Of a stretch of DNA of 64,000 nucleotides, positions 26,723 to 37,341 are shown piece after piece. This DNA comes from an uncultured Roseovarius sp. (GTDB lineage: Bacteria > Pseudomonadota > Alphaproteobacteria > Rhodobacterales > Rhodobacteraceae): positions 836,334 through 900,333 of the forward strand of contig CANMBU010000003.1 of the NCBI GenBank assembly GCA_947496175.1, in the 5' to 3' direction. The notes under the pieces were generated by a model that ran no database searches, was not told where the DNA came from, and worked only from the letters and a program-made list of their open reading frames with translations. Each line of letters starts with the position of its first letter. Within the stretch, counting starts at the first letter, position 1. The translations under genes were made by a program, and so were the position numbers.

Positions 26723-28318
26723 TCAATTCGCCTGCCGACGTAGGAAGGCAGGGATTTCGATCTGGTCTTCCTCTTCCGCACGCGGTTCAGGCGCGGTTTG
26801 GGTCGACTGAACCGGCGGCTGCTGGCGTGCCTGGCGCGGCATTTCCGGTGCGCTTTCCGCAGCGTGTCCTGTCATGCGATTGATCAATGAATTGATCCCA
26901 AAGCGAGGTTTCTCTGCCGGCATCTCAGCCGCAGGCATGGGAGCTGCCGGCGGTGTTGCCGCAAGCGAGGCTGCCGGAGCACGCTGCACAGCCGCTTGCA
27001 GGCGGGCCATCGCTTCAGGCGAAGGCGTGCCAGCCGCTGGGGCGCGAGGTGCCACGAATTCTTCGCTTGGAGTTTCTTCCGCAAACACAGGCTGCTCGGG
27101 CACAGGTGTGTAGGCCGGAGGAGGCAGACCGTCATCAGCCGTTGCGGGTGATGGCTCAAAGATGTCTTCCATCTGGTCTTCGGCCGCAGCGCGCTGTGCA
27201 TCAAAACCCTGGAACAGATTTGGCTCTTCTACTGCAGCAGCTACCTCGGCCTGAGGGACCTCTACTGCCTCGCTCGCTGCAATCGTTGCTGCAGGCGTCA
27301 AAGGTTCCGCCATCGAGCGACGCGGCACCGGAATGTCAGAGTGATCCACCGTCGCATCAATGCCCGTGGCCACGACCGATACCCGCATGAGGCCGTCCAT
27401 GCTCGGATCAAGTGTAGAGCCAACAATGATATTGGCATCGGCATCCACTTCCTCGCGGATCCGGTTCGCCGCCTCATCCAGCTCAAAGAGTGTGAGGTCA
27501 TGGCCACCGGTGATGTTAATAAGGACGCCCTTCGCACCGCGCAGACTGATTTCATCAAGCAGCGGGTTGGCGATGGCTTTCTCGGCCGCCTGAACAGCGC
27601 GCTCTTCACCAGCATCCTCACCAGTGCCCATCATCGCCTTGCCCATCTCGTCCATAACCGCGCGAACATCGGCAAAGTCGAGGTTGATGAGACCCGGACG
27701 CACCATCAGATCGGTCACGCCCTTGACGCCCTGATAGAGAACGTCATCCGCCAGGCTGAAGGCTTCGGTGAAGGTTGTTTTCTCATTGGCCAGGCGGAAC
27801 AGGTTCTGATTGGGGATGATGATCAGCGTGTCGACCATCTTTTGAAGCTGCTCCACACCTTCCTCAGCCTGACGCATGCGCTTTGCGCCCTCAAACTGGA
27901 AAGGTTTTGTTACAACACCGACAGTTAGCACACCAAGTTCACGTGCTGCCTGAGCAATGATAGGCGCCGCTCCTGTACCTGTGCCGCCACCCATGCCAGC
28001 GGTAATAAAGCACATATGCGCCCCCGCCAGATGATCGACGATCTGTTCAATGTTTTCCTCAGCAGCGGCAGCACCCACGGTCGCTTTCGCCCCCGCGCCC
28101 AGCCCTTCGGTCACTTTGACACCCAGCTGAATACGCGCATCGGCATTTGATTGCGACAGAGCCTGCGCGTCAGTGTTCGCCACGACGAAATCCACGCCTT
28201 CAAGCGCCTTTTCGATCATGTTGTTCACGGCGTTTCCGCCTGCGCCACCAACGCCAAATACGGTGATCCTTGGTTTCAGGTCATTGTCCTGACCTGGCAT
28301 GCTGAGATGTAATGTCAT
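26723..28318 (-). CDS. ftsZ: Cell division protein FtsZ
   Basis: 531 residues from ATG 28318 (GGACGGAG upstream). Tubulin-like GTPase; the GTP-binding loop GGGTGTG is near residues 110-116 and the T7 synergy loop is in [13 protein letters not shown]. The core (residues 15-330) is followed by a long variable linker, rich in Pro/Ala/Glu, of about 180 residues, then the C-terminal conserved peptide region [15 protein letters not shown] that binds FtsA. Long linkers are usual in alphaproteobacteria. It forms the Z-ring. Separated from ftsA by a 186-base region with its own control sites. Confidence 0.98.
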   Translation of the reverse strand: MTLHLSMPGQDNDLKPRITVFGVGGAGGNAVNNMIEKALEGVDFVVANTDAQALSQSNADARIQLGVKVTEGLGAGAKATVGAAAAEENIEQIVDHLAGAHMCFITAGMGGGTGTGAAPIIAQAARELGVLTVGVVTKPFQFEGAKRMRQAEEGVEQLQKMVDTLIIIPNQNLFRLANEKTTFTEAFSLADDVLYQGVKGVTDLMVRPGLINLDFADVRAVMDEMGKAMMGTGEDAGEERAVQAAEKAIANPLLDEISLRGAKGVLINITGGHDLTLFELDEAANRIREEVDADANIIVGSTLDPSMDGLMRVSVVATGIDATVDHSDIPVPRRSMAEPLTPAATIAASEAVEVPQAEVAAAVEEPNLFQGFDAQRAAAEDQMEDIFEPSPATADDGLPPPAYTPVPEQPVFAEETPSEEFVAPRAPAAGTPSPEAMARLQAAVQRAPAASLAATPPAAPMPAAEMPAEKPRFGINSLINRMTGHAAESAPEMPRQARQQPPVQSTQTAPEPRAEEEDQIEIPAFLRRQAN

Positions 28319-28504
28319 TGCTCCGTCCGCTTTCTGAATGCCTGTTTTCCGGTTCTGCAAATGGCAGCCCCGACTCCGCCAATCTGCCGCGATATTACAT
28401 TTGGTTAACGTCTACGTCACCCTAAAAACACAAAAATGACACAAAATCTGGTGGAAAACTTATCCACAGCCGCGGGATTTCGCCGAAACCTCCAGATATT
28501 GCGT
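28319..28504 (-). promoter_or_regulatory. ftsZ promoter region with DnaA box and GANTC site
   Basis: The ftsA-ftsZ gap is the longest one between adjacent genes in the 3' half of the dcw run. It contains a perfect consensus DnaA box TTATCCACA (28460-28468, plus strand) and a GANTC methylation site (GACTC, 28372-28376). A CcrM-type methylase and DnaA control of ftsZ are known in Caulobacter; function here is inference. No clear CtrA box pair was found. Confidence 0.5.
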
Positions 28505-29839
28505 TTACCAGTTGTCCTTAAACCATTTCACCGCTCGTTTCAGTGACCGCGCCGGGTAGCGATCGACGGGAATCTCGAAATCCCACCACTCATCCTGGGG
28601 ATTCGCAGCGAAGAGGCACATGCCCACAGCGCTGGCGAATCCCGCGCCGGTGGCCGCCTGCGGCAAGCCATGCACACGCAAAGGCCGACCGAGTCGCACC
28701 TGCTGGCCAAGGATGCGCGTGGCGAGACCGTCGAGTCCTGGGATCTGGCTGCCACCACCGGTGAGCACGATTTGCTGGCTGGGAAGATGCTGGAACCCCG
28801 CAGCATCCAGCCGCGCCCGCACTTCTTCAAGGATTTCCTCCACGCGGGGCCGCATGATGCCAATCAGCTCTGCGCGGCTCACCGTGCGCCGGTCATGTTC
28901 CCAATCGCCTGTCTCACCGCCGATCTCGATCATCTCACGGTCATCCATGCCGGTGGCCACCACGCCGCCATAAAAGGTCTTGATTCGCTCCGCCGTCGCC
29001 TGAGGCACCTGCAGGCCCATTGAGATATCGCCCGTCACATGCTCGCCGCCAATGCGCACACTGTCGGAATAGATCATGTGTTTCTTCATGAAGATCGACA
29101 CGCCGGCACTGCCACCGCCAAGATCGATGCAAGCGGCACCAAGTTCCTGTTCGTCTTCGACCAGCGCTGAAATGCCCGAGACATAGGCCGAGCTGGCCAG
29201 CCCCGCGAGTTCGAGATCGCAGCGCTTGATACAATGCGCCAGGTTCTGCACCGCTGTGGCGTCCACGGTCAGCATATGCATATCAACGGCCAGATCCTGA
29301 CCCATCTGCCCGCGCGGGTCGATCAAACCAGAACGATGGTCCAGCGCAAAGTTCACCGGCTGGGCATGCAGCACTTCGCGCCCTTCGCCATAGTCCGGCA
29401 CGTCACAGGCCGAAAGAACGCGGCTGATATCCTGTTCAGACACCATCGTGTCCTCAATCGAGACCTGCCCGGCCAGCCCATAGCTGCGCGGTGTCGCGCC
29501 CGAGAAACAGGCAATCACGTGATCCACGCGGATATTGGCCATCTTCTGCGCCGCCTGAAGCGCCGTGCGAATGGCGCGCTCGGTCTCGCCCATCGTGGCG
29601 ACCTCGCCGTAGCGCACGCCACGCGACCGCGTGGTTGCAGCACCGATCACGCGGAACCCTGCCTGCCCCGCCAGCGCGCCGACACCTTCGGCCTCATGCA
29701 ACCGGTCTGATCCATCAAAGCGCAACACAAGACAGGCGATTTTGGACGTTCCCACATCCAGCACCGCCACAACACCGCGCTGCATCGCCGCCCGACGCAT
29801 GTTCCGCATAGCCCGCTGTGAATCGTATAGTTCAATCAT
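28505..29839 (-). CDS. ftsA: Cell division protein FtsA
   Basis: 444 residues from ATG 29839, which overlaps the ftsQ stop (ATGA 29836-29839). Actin-like ATPase: phosphate loop VAVLDVGTSKIACLVL, ACIDLGGGSAGVSIFMKK, and VLTGGGSQIPGLDGLA. The C-terminus ends in an amphipathic helix (RSLKRAVKWFKDNW) that attaches the protein to the membrane. It tethers FtsZ to the inner membrane and recruits later division proteins. Confidence 0.97.
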   Translation of the reverse strand: MIELYDSQRAMRNMRRAAMQRGVVAVLDVGTSKIACLVLRFDGSDRLHEAEGVGALAGQAGFRVIGAATTRSRGVRYGEVATMGETERAIRTALQAAQKMANIRVDHVIACFSGATPRSYGLAGQVSIEDTMVSEQDISRVLSACDVPDYGEGREVLHAQPVNFALDHRSGLIDPRGQMGQDLAVDMHMLTVDATAVQNLAHCIKRCDLELAGLASSAYVSGISALVEDEQELGAACIDLGGGSAGVSIFMKKHMIYSDSVRIGGEHVTGDISMGLQVPQATAERIKTFYGGVVATGMDDREMIEIGGETGDWEHDRRTVSRAELIGIMRPRVEEILEEVRARLDAAGFQHLPSQQIVLTGGGSQIPGLDGLATRILGQQVRLGRPLRVHGLPQAATGAGFASAVGMCLFAANPQDEWWDFEIPVDRYPARSLKRAVKWFKDNW

Positions 29840-30711
29840 TCTGCGTTTATCCCCAAGTTCAGGCTTTTGGCCTGCCACCAGTCTTCTGTTGCCGTTGTGT
29901 TCATCCGAAGTGTGGGGCGCGCGTTCAGACGCATGTCGACCGCCACCAGATCGCGTGACAGCATGTCCTGCACATCGTCCAGTACGATCACCCGCTCCAA
30001 GGCGCGCACAGGTGCGGCCTCGGGCAACAGAACGCGTTGACCGCCATCCAGCACCACGTCCCAGCGGCGTTCACCAATCCGCACCAACCCGCGCAACCGA
30101 TGCCCCAAAGGGCGCGCAGCCTGGATCAACGCCAGGGCCTCGGGCACATGGCGGTCGGCCCCCTCCCCAGCAATGACCGGTAAGTCAGCGCGCGCGGCTC
30201 TAGAATCGACCTCACCGATAAGAATGCCATCTGCATCCACCAAGCCCAGCCCGTCGCGTGTGCGCCAGATCACAACCGGTACGCGTTCAGACACCTCCGC
30301 CACCATCACACCGCCCTGTCGGATGCGCACATGGGCATCCGCTACGCCCGGCAAACCCACGATCATCTCGCGCACAGCCTCTAGATCAATATCAAAAGAG
30401 CTGGCCGGCAGATCATGCGGGAAAATCTCTCGAATATCGTCTTCGATGTCACGACTTGCCCCTTCGATCGCCAGAAGGTTGACCATGAATTCTGGACGCG
30501 TCTCAATCTGCTCACGCATGTCGGTGTAAGCCTGCGCAATCGCCTCGCGGCGCTCTGGTTGCGCGAGATAAGCAACCGCAAGGCCAAGAAAAATACCCAA
30601 AGGCAGACCGGCAAACAGCATTTTGCGAAAAAGCGGCGTCAGCATCAGGCGCTGATACCGGTAAGACCAGCGCGACGGCGCGGGATCGAGGCGCAGCTTG
30701 GGTTGCTTCAT
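29836..30711 (-). CDS. ftsQ: Cell division protein FtsQ
   Basis: 291 residues from ATG 30711, overlapping the ddl stop (ATGA 30708-30711). Basic cytoplasmic N-terminus, one membrane helix (about residues 33-52, [19 protein letters not shown]), then a POTRA domain ([20 protein letters not shown]) and the beta domain. Links the early and late divisome by binding FtsB and FtsL in the periplasm. Confidence 0.93.
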   Translation of the reverse strand: MKQPKLRLDPAPSRWSYRYQRLMLTPLFRKMLFAGLPLGIFLGLAVAYLAQPERREAIAQAYTDMREQIETRPEFMVNLLAIEGASRDIEDDIREIFPHDLPASSFDIDLEAVREMIVGLPGVADAHVRIRQGGVMVAEVSERVPVVIWRTRDGLGLVDADGILIGEVDSRAARADLPVIAGEGADRHVPEALALIQAARPLGHRLRGLVRIGERRWDVVLDGGQRVLLPEAAPVRALERVIVLDDVQDMLSRDLVAVDMRLNARPTLRMNTTATEDWWQAKSLNLGINAE

Positions 30712-31628
30712 CTGTCGCACGAGGCGTCCTCCACCAGCCATTTGCATAAATTCGGAAAGGAGATACCGGCCACCTGAGCCTGTTCAGGACTCAGGGACGT
30801 AGGCGTCATGCCAGGTTGCGTGTTGGTCTCAAGCAGGATTAGACCATCCAGCCCCCGTGTTTCGTCCCAGCGGAAATCCGTCCGGCTCAGCCCACGACAC
30901 CCCAAAGCGGCATGGGCACGCAAAGCGTAGTCTTCGCAGGCGGCTGCAATCTCATCCGGGACCTTTGCTGGCACTTCATGGCGTGAGCCGCCTTCCTTGT
31001 ATTTGGCGTCATAATCGTACCAGCCCACGGTGATGATGTCGGTCACACCCAAGGCCCGATCGCCCATCACCGAGGTGGTCAGCTCACGTCCCGGCACAAA
31101 AGCCTCAACCATGACTTCACCCGGCATATCATCGTCAAGCTGCGGCGGGCCGTTGGCCTCTTCATGCACCAGATAAACACCAACCGAAGAGCCTTCATTG
31201 TTGGGTTTGACCACATAAGGCGGGGCCATCACGTGGCGCGCGCGCACGTCTTCGCGAGGGGCAATCACGCTCTCGACAACCGGCAGGCCAACAGAACGAT
31301 ACGCCTCTTTGCTTTTCTGCTTGTCCATGGCCAATGACGAGGCGAGCACACCGGAATGCGTGTAGGGAATGCGCATCCACTCAAGGATGCCCTGCACGCA
31401 ACCATCTTCACCCCAGCGACCATGTAAGGCATTGAACACGACATCAGGAGAAATCTCGGCAAGACGCGCTGGAAGATCGCGGCCTGCATCGACCTCGACC
31501 ACCTCATATCCTGCTTCCCGAAGTGCCGCGGCGCACTCTTTGCCTGTGGACAGCGACACCTCGCGCTCAGCCGAGGGGCCGCCCATAATCACCGCAACAG
31601 TCGGGGTGTTTCCGCTCGAAGAAACCAC
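30708..31628 (-). CDS. ddl: D-alanine--D-alanine ligase
   Basis: 306 residues. ATP-grasp enzyme: N-terminal [20 protein letters not shown] region [15 protein letters not shown], and C-terminal metal/substrate region [16 protein letters not shown]. It makes the D-Ala-D-Ala dipeptide added by MurF. Start is GTG 31628 with TGAGGCA upstream. Gap of 54 bases after murB. Confidence 0.96.
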   Translation of the reverse strand: MVSSSGNTPTVAVIMGGPSAEREVSLSTGKECAAALREAGYEVVEVDAGRDLPARLAEISPDVVFNALHGRWGEDGCVQGILEWMRIPYTHSGVLASSLAMDKQKSKEAYRSVGLPVVESVIAPREDVRARHVMAPPYVVKPNNEGSSVGVYLVHEEANGPPQLDDDMPGEVMVEAFVPGRELTTSVMGDRALGVTDIITVGWYDYDAKYKEGGSRHEVPAKVPDEIAAACEDYALRAHAALGCRGLSRTDFRWDETRGLDGLILLETNTQPGMTPTSLSPEQAQVAGISFPNLCKWLVEDASCDR

Positions 31629-31682
31629 CGTACTGCCTCAAATATTCGGACTGTTTTCAGCCCTTGTTTTGTTGGGTCCGCC

Positions 31683-32618
31683 TCAAGTGCCGGACGGGGC
31701 CGTTTCGCCGACCCTCATAATTTCCCAATGTAACTCTATTCCACTGGATTCGAAAACCCTTTTTCGCACCTCTTCGCCCAGACCTTCCAGATCGGCGGCG
31801 GTGGCGTTTCCGGTGTTGACCAGAAAGTTGGGATGTTTGGGACTCATCTGCGCCCCACCTCGCGTGGCCCCGCGCATTCCAGCCTCGTCAATCACCTTCC
31901 ACGCTTTGAGATCATGGGTGTCATCCGCCTGCCCGGTGCTCGAAAATCCAGCCGGGTTACGAAAGGTCGATCCGGCCGTACGGTCCTTTGTGGGTTGGGT
32001 TTCATCGCGTTTTTTAAGCTGTGCCTCCATACGGTCGGCAAGCTCTTGCGGATCGCCCTTGCGACCTTCGAACGTCGCCTGCGTGATCACCCAGCCCTCG
32101 GGCAGATCGGTTTGGCGGTAGCGGAAGTTCAGATCATCTGAAGACAACGTCACGACCTCGCCTGCGCGCGTCACAGCACGTGCTTTTACAAAATGATCGG
32201 CAACATATGACCCATAGCAGCCCGCATTCATGCGCACAGCTCCGCCGATGGCGCCGGGAATGGTGCGCAGGAAGGTCAGGTCAATGCCTGCTTCACCCGC
32301 ACGTTTGGCGACATGCGCATCAAGCGCGGCCACTCCGGCGGTGACCCGCGTGCCGTCAATTTCGATGGCATTAAAGCCGCGCCCGAGGCGGATCACAACG
32401 GCCCGAAGACCGCCATCTCGGACAATCAGGTTTGATCCCACCCCCATCGGAAAAACAGGAACGGCAGGATCAAGCTCTCTCAGAAACGCCGCAAGATCAT
32501 CCTCGTCAGCCGGTTGAAACAGCCAGTCCGCTGGCCCTCCGACACGCAGCCAGGTCAAATCGGCCAGGCTGCGATCTGGTGTCAGCTTGCCGCGTGGTGT
32601 GGGTAACTCAGCCGCCAT
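31683..32618 (-). CDS. murB: UDP-N-acetylenolpyruvoylglucosamine reductase
   Basis: 311 residues from ATG 32618, overlapping the end of the preceding small gene by 11 bases. FAD-binding N-terminal half with [11 protein letters not shown] and [14 protein letters not shown]; catalytic Ser in TAGSTFRNP and the C-terminal [16 protein letters not shown] show the type II-like (YYF loop-lacking) enzyme. It reduces the enolpyruvyl group to lactyl using NADPH, completing UDP-MurNAc. MurA is not in the window. Confidence 0.96.
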   Translation of the reverse strand: MAAELPTPRGKLTPDRSLADLTWLRVGGPADWLFQPADEDDLAAFLRELDPAVPVFPMGVGSNLIVRDGGLRAVVIRLGRGFNAIEIDGTRVTAGVAALDAHVAKRAGEAGIDLTFLRTIPGAIGGAVRMNAGCYGSYVADHFVKARAVTRAGEVVTLSSDDLNFRYRQTDLPEGWVITQATFEGRKGDPQELADRMEAQLKKRDETQPTKDRTAGSTFRNPAGFSSTGQADDTHDLKAWKVIDEAGMRGATRGGAQMSPKHPNFLVNTGNATAADLEGLGEEVRKRVFESSGIELHWEIMRVGETAPSGT

Positions 32619-32886
32619 TGCGCCGCCATTTCCACCAGCCAAACGCCGCACCCGCCAAGGTTCCGGCAAGCGCAGGTCCAAAGACAAAGGCCGATAGGAC
32701 CATGTTGTCGATGGCTTCGAAACTGGGGGCATTTGAGGCTGCGTTGTTCACGACAAGTCCGATCAAACACCCCACACCCATCAGCCCTGCAATCCAGCCC
32801 CTCCTATGACGGATGGACAAAGCGCTGATCACAGCAGGCAGCAAAACGCCCACAGCGATGGCAAGAACAAGGCCCACAATAACCAA
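32608..32886 (-). CDS. Small membrane protein inside the dcw cluster
   Basis: 92 residues from a TTG start at 32886, supported by GGGAG eight bases upstream. Three hydrophobic stretches ([39 protein letters not shown], and [18 protein letters not shown]) and a basic C-terminus (WKWRRNGG). Not recognised as a named family. It overlaps murB and follows the DUF2484 genes, so it is in the same transcript. Confidence 0.7.
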   Translation of the reverse strand: MVIVGLVLAIAVGVLLPAVISALSIRHRRGWIAGLMGVGCLIGLVVNNAASNAPSFEAIDNMVLSAFVFGPALAGTLAGAAFGWWKWRRNGG

Positions 32887-32904
32887 TGTCTTTCTCCCGA
32901 ACCG

Positions 32905-33168
32905 CTACGATTGTTCTTTGCCACATCCGAGCATGCGTCTACCCCAACGTCCCAGATAGACAACCGGCCAGCGCAAGAGGCTCATACCCGCGGCGAGCAC
33001 GAACAGCCCGACCCAAGGTCCGTTTTGATACACCACATACCCCAAAAGCGGAATCCCAATGCCGATCAACACATAGGCGCGGAACCACAAATTATCCTTG
33101 CTCGGGATCAGCGCCAGCACATTGGCCGCAATGGCCCAGAGGCAGGCGAGGATCAATGAAAGGTTCAT
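32905..33168 (-). CDS. DUF2484 family membrane protein (second copy)
   Basis: 87 residues. Three hydrophobic segments: LSLILACLWAIAANVLALIP, YVLIGIGIPLLGYVVYQNG and VGLFVLAAGMSLLRWPVVYL, then a basic tail. LACLWAIAANVLALIP matches the DUF2484 N-terminal pattern (xLWVxAAxxxAxLP), shared with the preceding gene. The ATG overlaps the stop of that gene (ATGA 33165-33168). DUF2484 genes are characteristic of the Rhodobacterales murC-murB interval; function unknown. Confidence 0.82.
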   Translation of the reverse strand: MNLSLILACLWAIAANVLALIPSKDNLWFRAYVLIGIGIPLLGYVVYQNGPWVGLFVLAAGMSLLRWPVVYLGRWGRRMLGCGKEQS

Positions 33169-33416
33169 TTCGGAACCTCCGGCTTTTGGCCCAGAGCGCG
33201 TTTCCAGAAATAGCGCAGCGGACTGCGAAACATGGAGAGAAAGGCGAAAAGCGCCAGCGCGCCCATCAAAAGCCCAAAATCACGGCCAATCATGTAGATG
33301 AGGACCGGCGCTGCCAGTAAAAGCGCGATACCGGGAACGTATTGATACCGCATGGGCAGAAACGCCACGATGGTCGCAGCGATCACCCAAAGCGCGGACG
33401 TGATCAAAACTGTCAT
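33165..33416 (-). CDS. DUF2484 family membrane protein (first copy)
   Basis: 83 residues from ATG 33416; a longer frame runs back through two hairpins and is rejected. Same layout as the next gene (VLITSALWVIAATIVAFLPM, YVPGIALLLAAPVLIYMIG, FGLLMGALALFAFLSMF), then a basic tail. The two appear to be a tandem duplication. Role unknown; placement suggests a part in murein precursor metabolism or division. Confidence 0.82.
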   Translation of the reverse strand: MTVLITSALWVIAATIVAFLPMRYQYVPGIALLLAAPVLIYMIGRDFGLLMGALALFAFLSMFRSPLRYFWKRALGQKPEVPK

Positions 33417-33425
33417 GACCTGAGG

Positions 33426-33447
33426 CCATTTTTCGTATGAAAAATGG
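33426..33447. repeat. Palindromic hairpin after murC (proximal)
   Basis: Nine-base arms CCATTTTTC and GAAAAATGG round GTAT, 10 bases before the first DUF2484 start. Same type as the element at 62186-62207. Confidence 0.5.
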
Positions 33448-33472
33448 TGCCTAAAATACACATTTTGTGATC

Positions 33473-33492
33473 CGGAATTTTGCAAAATTCCG
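33473..33492. repeat. Perfect 20-base palindrome after murC
   Basis: CGGAATTTTG followed directly by CAAAATTCCG, seven bases after the murC stop on the minus strand. With the hairpin at 33426 it fills most of the 82-base murC-DUF2484 gap and may reduce read-through or stabilise upstream mRNA. Confidence 0.5.
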
Positions 33493-33498
33493 TCATGC

Positions 33499-34896
33499 CT
33501 ATCCCTTTAACCTCTCCGGCAATCCATTGGCCCAGGCGCTGATCGTGCCGGCCCCGAGACAAACAACCATATCGCCAGGGCGAGCCTGTTCGCGGACCAG
33601 CCGTTCCAGATCATCCTCACCCAGAATAGCACGCGCATGACGGTGGCCATGGCGAATGAGACCCTCAACCAGATCATCACGACTGGCCCCCTCAATGGGA
33701 TCTTCGCCTGCGGCAAACACTTCGGCAATCGCCACCACATCGGAGTCGTTGAAACAGGCACAAAAGTCGTCAAACAAATCAGACAGGCGCGTGAAGCGAT
33801 GCGGCTGATGTACCGCGATGATGCGCCCCTCGGTGGCTTGGCGTGCTGCTTTCAATACGGCGGCGATTTCCACCGGGTGGTGGCCATAGTCGTCGATGAT
33901 GGTCACGCCATTCACCTCACCCACGCGCGTAAAGCGGCGGTTCACACCTCCGAAAGCCGCAAGTGCTTCGCGGATTTCCTCAAGCTTCATGCCAAGCGCA
34001 CGCGCCACAGCCACCGCCGACAGCGCATTGGACACGTTGTGATCCCCCGGCATCGGCAAGCTGCAGCCTTCGATCACTTTATCCTCGGCTTGCAGTGCCA
34101 CGTCAAAATGCGCCACACCGGCCTTGTAGGTCAGGTTCATCGCCCGCACATCGGCCTGCGCATTAAACCCGAACGTCACCACGCGCCGGTCGCTGATCTT
34201 GCCCACAAGCGTCTGCACATCCGGATCATCGGTACAGCAGATCGCCAACCCGTAGAACGGGATATTCGAGACAAAATCGAGGAAACCCTGATGCAGGTTT
34301 TCTTCAGTGCCCCAATGCTCCATATGCTCCGGGTCGATATTGGTAACAATTGCAATGGTTGCAGGCAAACGGTTGAATGTGCCGTCGCTTTCATCGGCCT
34401 CCACCACCATCCATTCGCCCTGCCCCACGCGCGCGTTGGAATCGTAGGCATGAATGATCCCGCCATTGATCACCGTGGGGTCGAATTTCCCATGATCGAG
34501 CACAGCGGCAACCATCGTTGTGGTAGTCGTCTTACCATGAGTGCCTGCCACAGCGACATTGGACTTAAGCCGCATCAGCTCGGCCAGCATCTCGGCACGC
34601 CGCACCACTGGCAGACCGCGTTTGCGCGCTTCATCAAGTTCTGCATTGCCCGGCTTGATGGCACTTGAGATGACCACGACTTCGGCATTTTCGAGGTTGT
34701 CAGCCACCTGACCTTCAAAGATCGTGGCCCCCTGCGCCTCCAGCCGATCTGTGATCTTGGAGCGTTTGAGGTCCGATCCCTGCACAGTATAGCCGTGGTT
34801 CAATAGCACTTCGGCAATACCCGACATGCCAATGCCGCCAATACCCACAAAGTGGATCGGCCCCACGTCACCGGGAAGCTTGGTGGCTGCGTTCAT
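33499..34896 (-). CDS. murC: UDP-N-acetylmuramate--L-alanine ligase
   Basis: 465 residues from ATG 34896, which has GAAGGAG eight bases upstream. An in-frame ATG at 34929 overlaps the murG stop and would add 11 residues, so it remains possible. Mur ligase family: N-terminal Rossmann [20 protein letters not shown] loop [12 protein letters not shown], and [12 protein letters not shown]-terminal [13 protein letters not shown] and [10 protein letters not shown] are family patterns. It adds L-Ala to UDP-MurNAc. Confidence 0.97.
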   Translation of the reverse strand: MNAATKLPGDVGPIHFVGIGGIGMSGIAEVLLNHGYTVQGSDLKRSKITDRLEAQGATIFEGQVADNLENAEVVVISSAIKPGNAELDEARKRGLPVVRRAEMLAELMRLKSNVAVAGTHGKTTTTTMVAAVLDHGKFDPTVINGGIIHAYDSNARVGQGEWMVVEADESDGTFNRLPATIAIVTNIDPEHMEHWGTEENLHQGFLDFVSNIPFYGLAICCTDDPDVQTLVGKISDRRVVTFGFNAQADVRAMNLTYKAGVAHFDVALQAEDKVIEGCSLPMPGDHNVSNALSAVAVARALGMKLEEIREALAAFGGVNRRFTRVGEVNGVTIIDDYGHHPVEIAAVLKAARQATEGRIIAVHQPHRFTRLSDLFDDFCACFNDSDVVAIAEVFAAGEDPIEGASRDDLVEGLIRHGHRHARAILGEDDLERLVREQARPGDMVVCLGAGTISAWANGLPERLKG

Positions 34897-34925
34897 TGGT
34901 TTGGCTCCTTCAAGCGAAAGGTCCC

Positions 34926-36029
34926 TCATGTCATTCTGCTCCTGGCTAGCTCTTCTACCATATCCGCCAGGTGCTGTGGCGCGTCCGGCATGGCCACGCT
35001 CAACGCGGCCTGTGACATCTGCAACGCGCCCTGGGGCGAGTTCAGCACCGTGGCTATCTGCTCTGAAACCGTGTCGATGTCTAGACGCGATTCCGGGATC
35101 ACAATGGCCGCCCCTGCGCCTGACAAACCCTTGGCGTTTGCGGTTTGATGATCATCTGCGGCAGCCGCATAAGGAATCAAAATCGAGGGCCGGCCGATCA
35201 CCGAAATATCGGCCACCGAAGACGCGCCTGCCCGGCTGATCACCAGTTGTGCTTCTGACATGCGGTTGGGCAAATCGCGAAAGAACGGCTCGACATCGGC
35301 GTTGATGCCCTGATCGGCGTAGAACTGCGCCACGCGCGCCTGATCCTCATCGCGCGCCTGATGGCTGACGCGGATGTTGCGGAGCACCTCTGAAGGCAGT
35401 GCGGCAATCGCAGGCGGGATCACATCGCTTAGGATGCGCGCGCCCTGACTTCCACCAATCACAAGAATGGACATGGGATAATCGCCAGGCGGGATATAGC
35501 CCGCAGCCGCACGCTCCAGCACAGCAAGCCGCACAGGGTTGCCGACATGCACCGCCTCCGCGCCGTCCGGCAAGGTCGTGGGCCACACTCCACAAGCCAC
35601 ACGGTCAACCCTTTTGGCAAACAGCCGATTCACCCGCCCCGGTACGCCATTGGCCTCGTGGATCATCCGCGGCAGACGCAGGATCGTGGCCGCACTCAAC
35701 GCGGGGATCGTTGGATAGCCGCCGAAACCCACCACCACATCGGGCTTTATCCGCGCCATGCGCAGCGTCGCACCCATCACACCACCCGCAATATGCAGGG
35801 GTGCCATAATTTTGTTGAGCAAACCACCGCGCGCGAAGGTGGCGGAAGACACCTGTTCCACTTCCGTGCTGTGAGGAAAGCCGCCCGTGTATCGCGCGCC
35901 GCGCGCATCGGTCGAGAGCCGCACGCGCCAGCCCCGGCGCAGCATCACCTCGGCCAGCGATTGGGCGGGAAACATATGCCCGCCGGTGCCGCCTGCGGCG
36001 ATCACCAACAGAGGCTGTTTGTCACTCAC
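34926..36029 (-). CDS. murG: UDP-GlcNAc transferase to lipid I
   Basis: 367 residues, GTG start that overlaps the ftsW stop (GTGA 36026-36029). GT28, GT-B fold: N-terminal [18 protein letters not shown] and C-terminal donor region [19 protein letters not shown]. Membrane-associated enzyme that turns lipid I into lipid II on the cytoplasmic face. Confidence 0.97.
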   Translation of the reverse strand: MSDKQPLLVIAAGGTGGHMFPAQSLAEVMLRRGWRVRLSTDARGARYTGGFPHSTEVEQVSSATFARGGLLNKIMAPLHIAGGVMGATLRMARIKPDVVVGFGGYPTIPALSAATILRLPRMIHEANGVPGRVNRLFAKRVDRVACGVWPTTLPDGAEAVHVGNPVRLAVLERAAAGYIPPGDYPMSILVIGGSQGARILSDVIPPAIAALPSEVLRNIRVSHQARDEDQARVAQFYADQGINADVEPFFRDLPNRMSEAQLVISRAGASSVADISVIGRPSILIPYAAAADDHQTANAKGLSGAGAAIVIPESRLDIDTVSEQIATVLNSPQGALQMSQAALSVAMPDAPQHLADMVEELARSRMT

Positions 36030-37192
36030 CGAACCCGTCCGCGCAGGATATCGTTGATTTCACCCTGAGGGCGCGCGCGTGTGAACGCAAAGAGCATGCC
36101 CACGGCTATCCCCATCGCCACCAGCGAAGAGCCACCGTAGCTCACGAATGGCAAAGTCATACCCTTGGCTGGCAAAAGCCGTACCGCAACGCCCATATTA
36201 ATCATCGCCTGCACACCAAGGATCGCCACCAGCCCGGTGCCCGCCAGACGAATAAACGTGTCGCGCTCCCGCATCAGCCGCGTCAGCGAACGCACCACAA
36301 TAGCCGCGTAGAGCGCGATGATAAACAGAACCAGAACCAACCCATATTCTTCGGCCGCAACCGCAATAATGAAATCAGTATGGGCGTCGGGCAGCGACCA
36401 TTTGACAGAGCCCTCGCCCACACCAACACCGAACAAGCCACCTTCGCGAATGGCGTTTGTTGCAAAACCAAGCTGCGTATTGGGGTCCACATCCGGGCTT
36501 AGGAAGCCATCAATTCGGCGCGCGAAATGCTCTGAATTGGAGTAAGCCAGCGTGCCCACGCCGACCACCAGCCCGGCCATGATCACTAACAGCACAATAG
36601 GCGCACCAGCCACAAAATACATCACGCCCCAGCCAAAAAGCACCAGACAGGCCTGACCAAAGTCAGGTTGCACCGCAAGCATGAAGACAATCATGATCGT
36701 CAGGATAAAACTCATTCGCATGCCTGGGGGGCCATTGATTTCCTGCCCGGCCGCAATGAGCCAGGCAGCCACGACCACAAAGCCTGGTTTCAAAAATTCC
36801 GAAGGCTGAATTGCTCCAAAGCCAAGGCTATACCAACGCACAGCGCCCTTGCCGAAATCCGTGCCAAAGAAAGGCAAAAACGCCAGCGCCACAAAGGCCG
36901 CAATGAAACCAAGAATTGCCAGGCGCCGCACCAGTGACGGGCGCATCATAGAGGTCAGCACCATCGCCAGAAGCGCAATAAAGCCAAAAACGGCTTGCCG
37001 TTGCACATAGTGAAAGGGCGCAAACCCGTTTTTTTCGGCCAGCGGCGGCGAGGCGGCGAGGCCAAGAAGCAACCCGACGCCAAAGAGCATCAAAATACAG
37101 GACATCGACCACTTGTCGATCGTCCGCCACCATTTTGGAAGAATCGGCTCAACTTCCCGCGCGGGGACCGTGCCATACACCATCTCTGTCAT
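36026..37192 (-). CDS. ftsW: SEDS glycosyltransferase FtsW
   Basis: 388 residues, about ten membrane segments, the usual size. SEDS family motifs are visible near the C-terminus: [20 protein letters not shown]. It polymerises lipid II into glycan strands at the septum with FtsI. Starts after a 149-base gap from murD, so a second promoter may lie there; the gap has a TTGACA hexamer at 37322-37317 but no matching -10. Confidence 0.97.
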   Translation of the reverse strand: MTEMVYGTVPAREVEPILPKWWRTIDKWSMSCILMLFGVGLLLGLAASPPLAEKNGFAPFHYVQRQAVFGFIALLAMVLTSMMRPSLVRRLAILGFIAAFVALAFLPFFGTDFGKGAVRWYSLGFGAIQPSEFLKPGFVVVAAWLIAAGQEINGPPGMRMSFILTIMIVFMLAVQPDFGQACLVLFGWGVMYFVAGAPIVLLVIMAGLVVGVGTLAYSNSEHFARRIDGFLSPDVDPNTQLGFATNAIREGGLFGVGVGEGSVKWSLPDAHTDFIIAVAAEEYGLVLVLFIIALYAAIVVRSLTRLMRERDTFIRLAGTGLVAILGVQAMINMGVAVRLLPAKGMTLPFVSYGGSSLVAMGIAVGMLFAFTRARPQGEINDILRGRVR

Positions 37193-37341
37193 TTAAAACC
37201 GCCGAACACTGCCTCAAATCGCCCCTTTTGGGGTCTGTTCTCGCAAGTTTATCGAATTTTCACGCTTTCGGCCAGTCTTTTTGCACGTCACAGAAGGCGT
37301 GTTTCCGCTTCTTTCTTGTCAAAAATACCCAAAAGCCGCGT

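Noticed and set aside
33637-34668. 343-codon plus-strand frame antisense to murC
   Set aside because: murC is unmistakable on the minus strand; this frame shows no family pattern.
37193-37341. Promoter for ftsW based on TTGACA in the murD-ftsW gap
   Set aside because: No -10 hexamer at a suitable distance; kept only as a remark.
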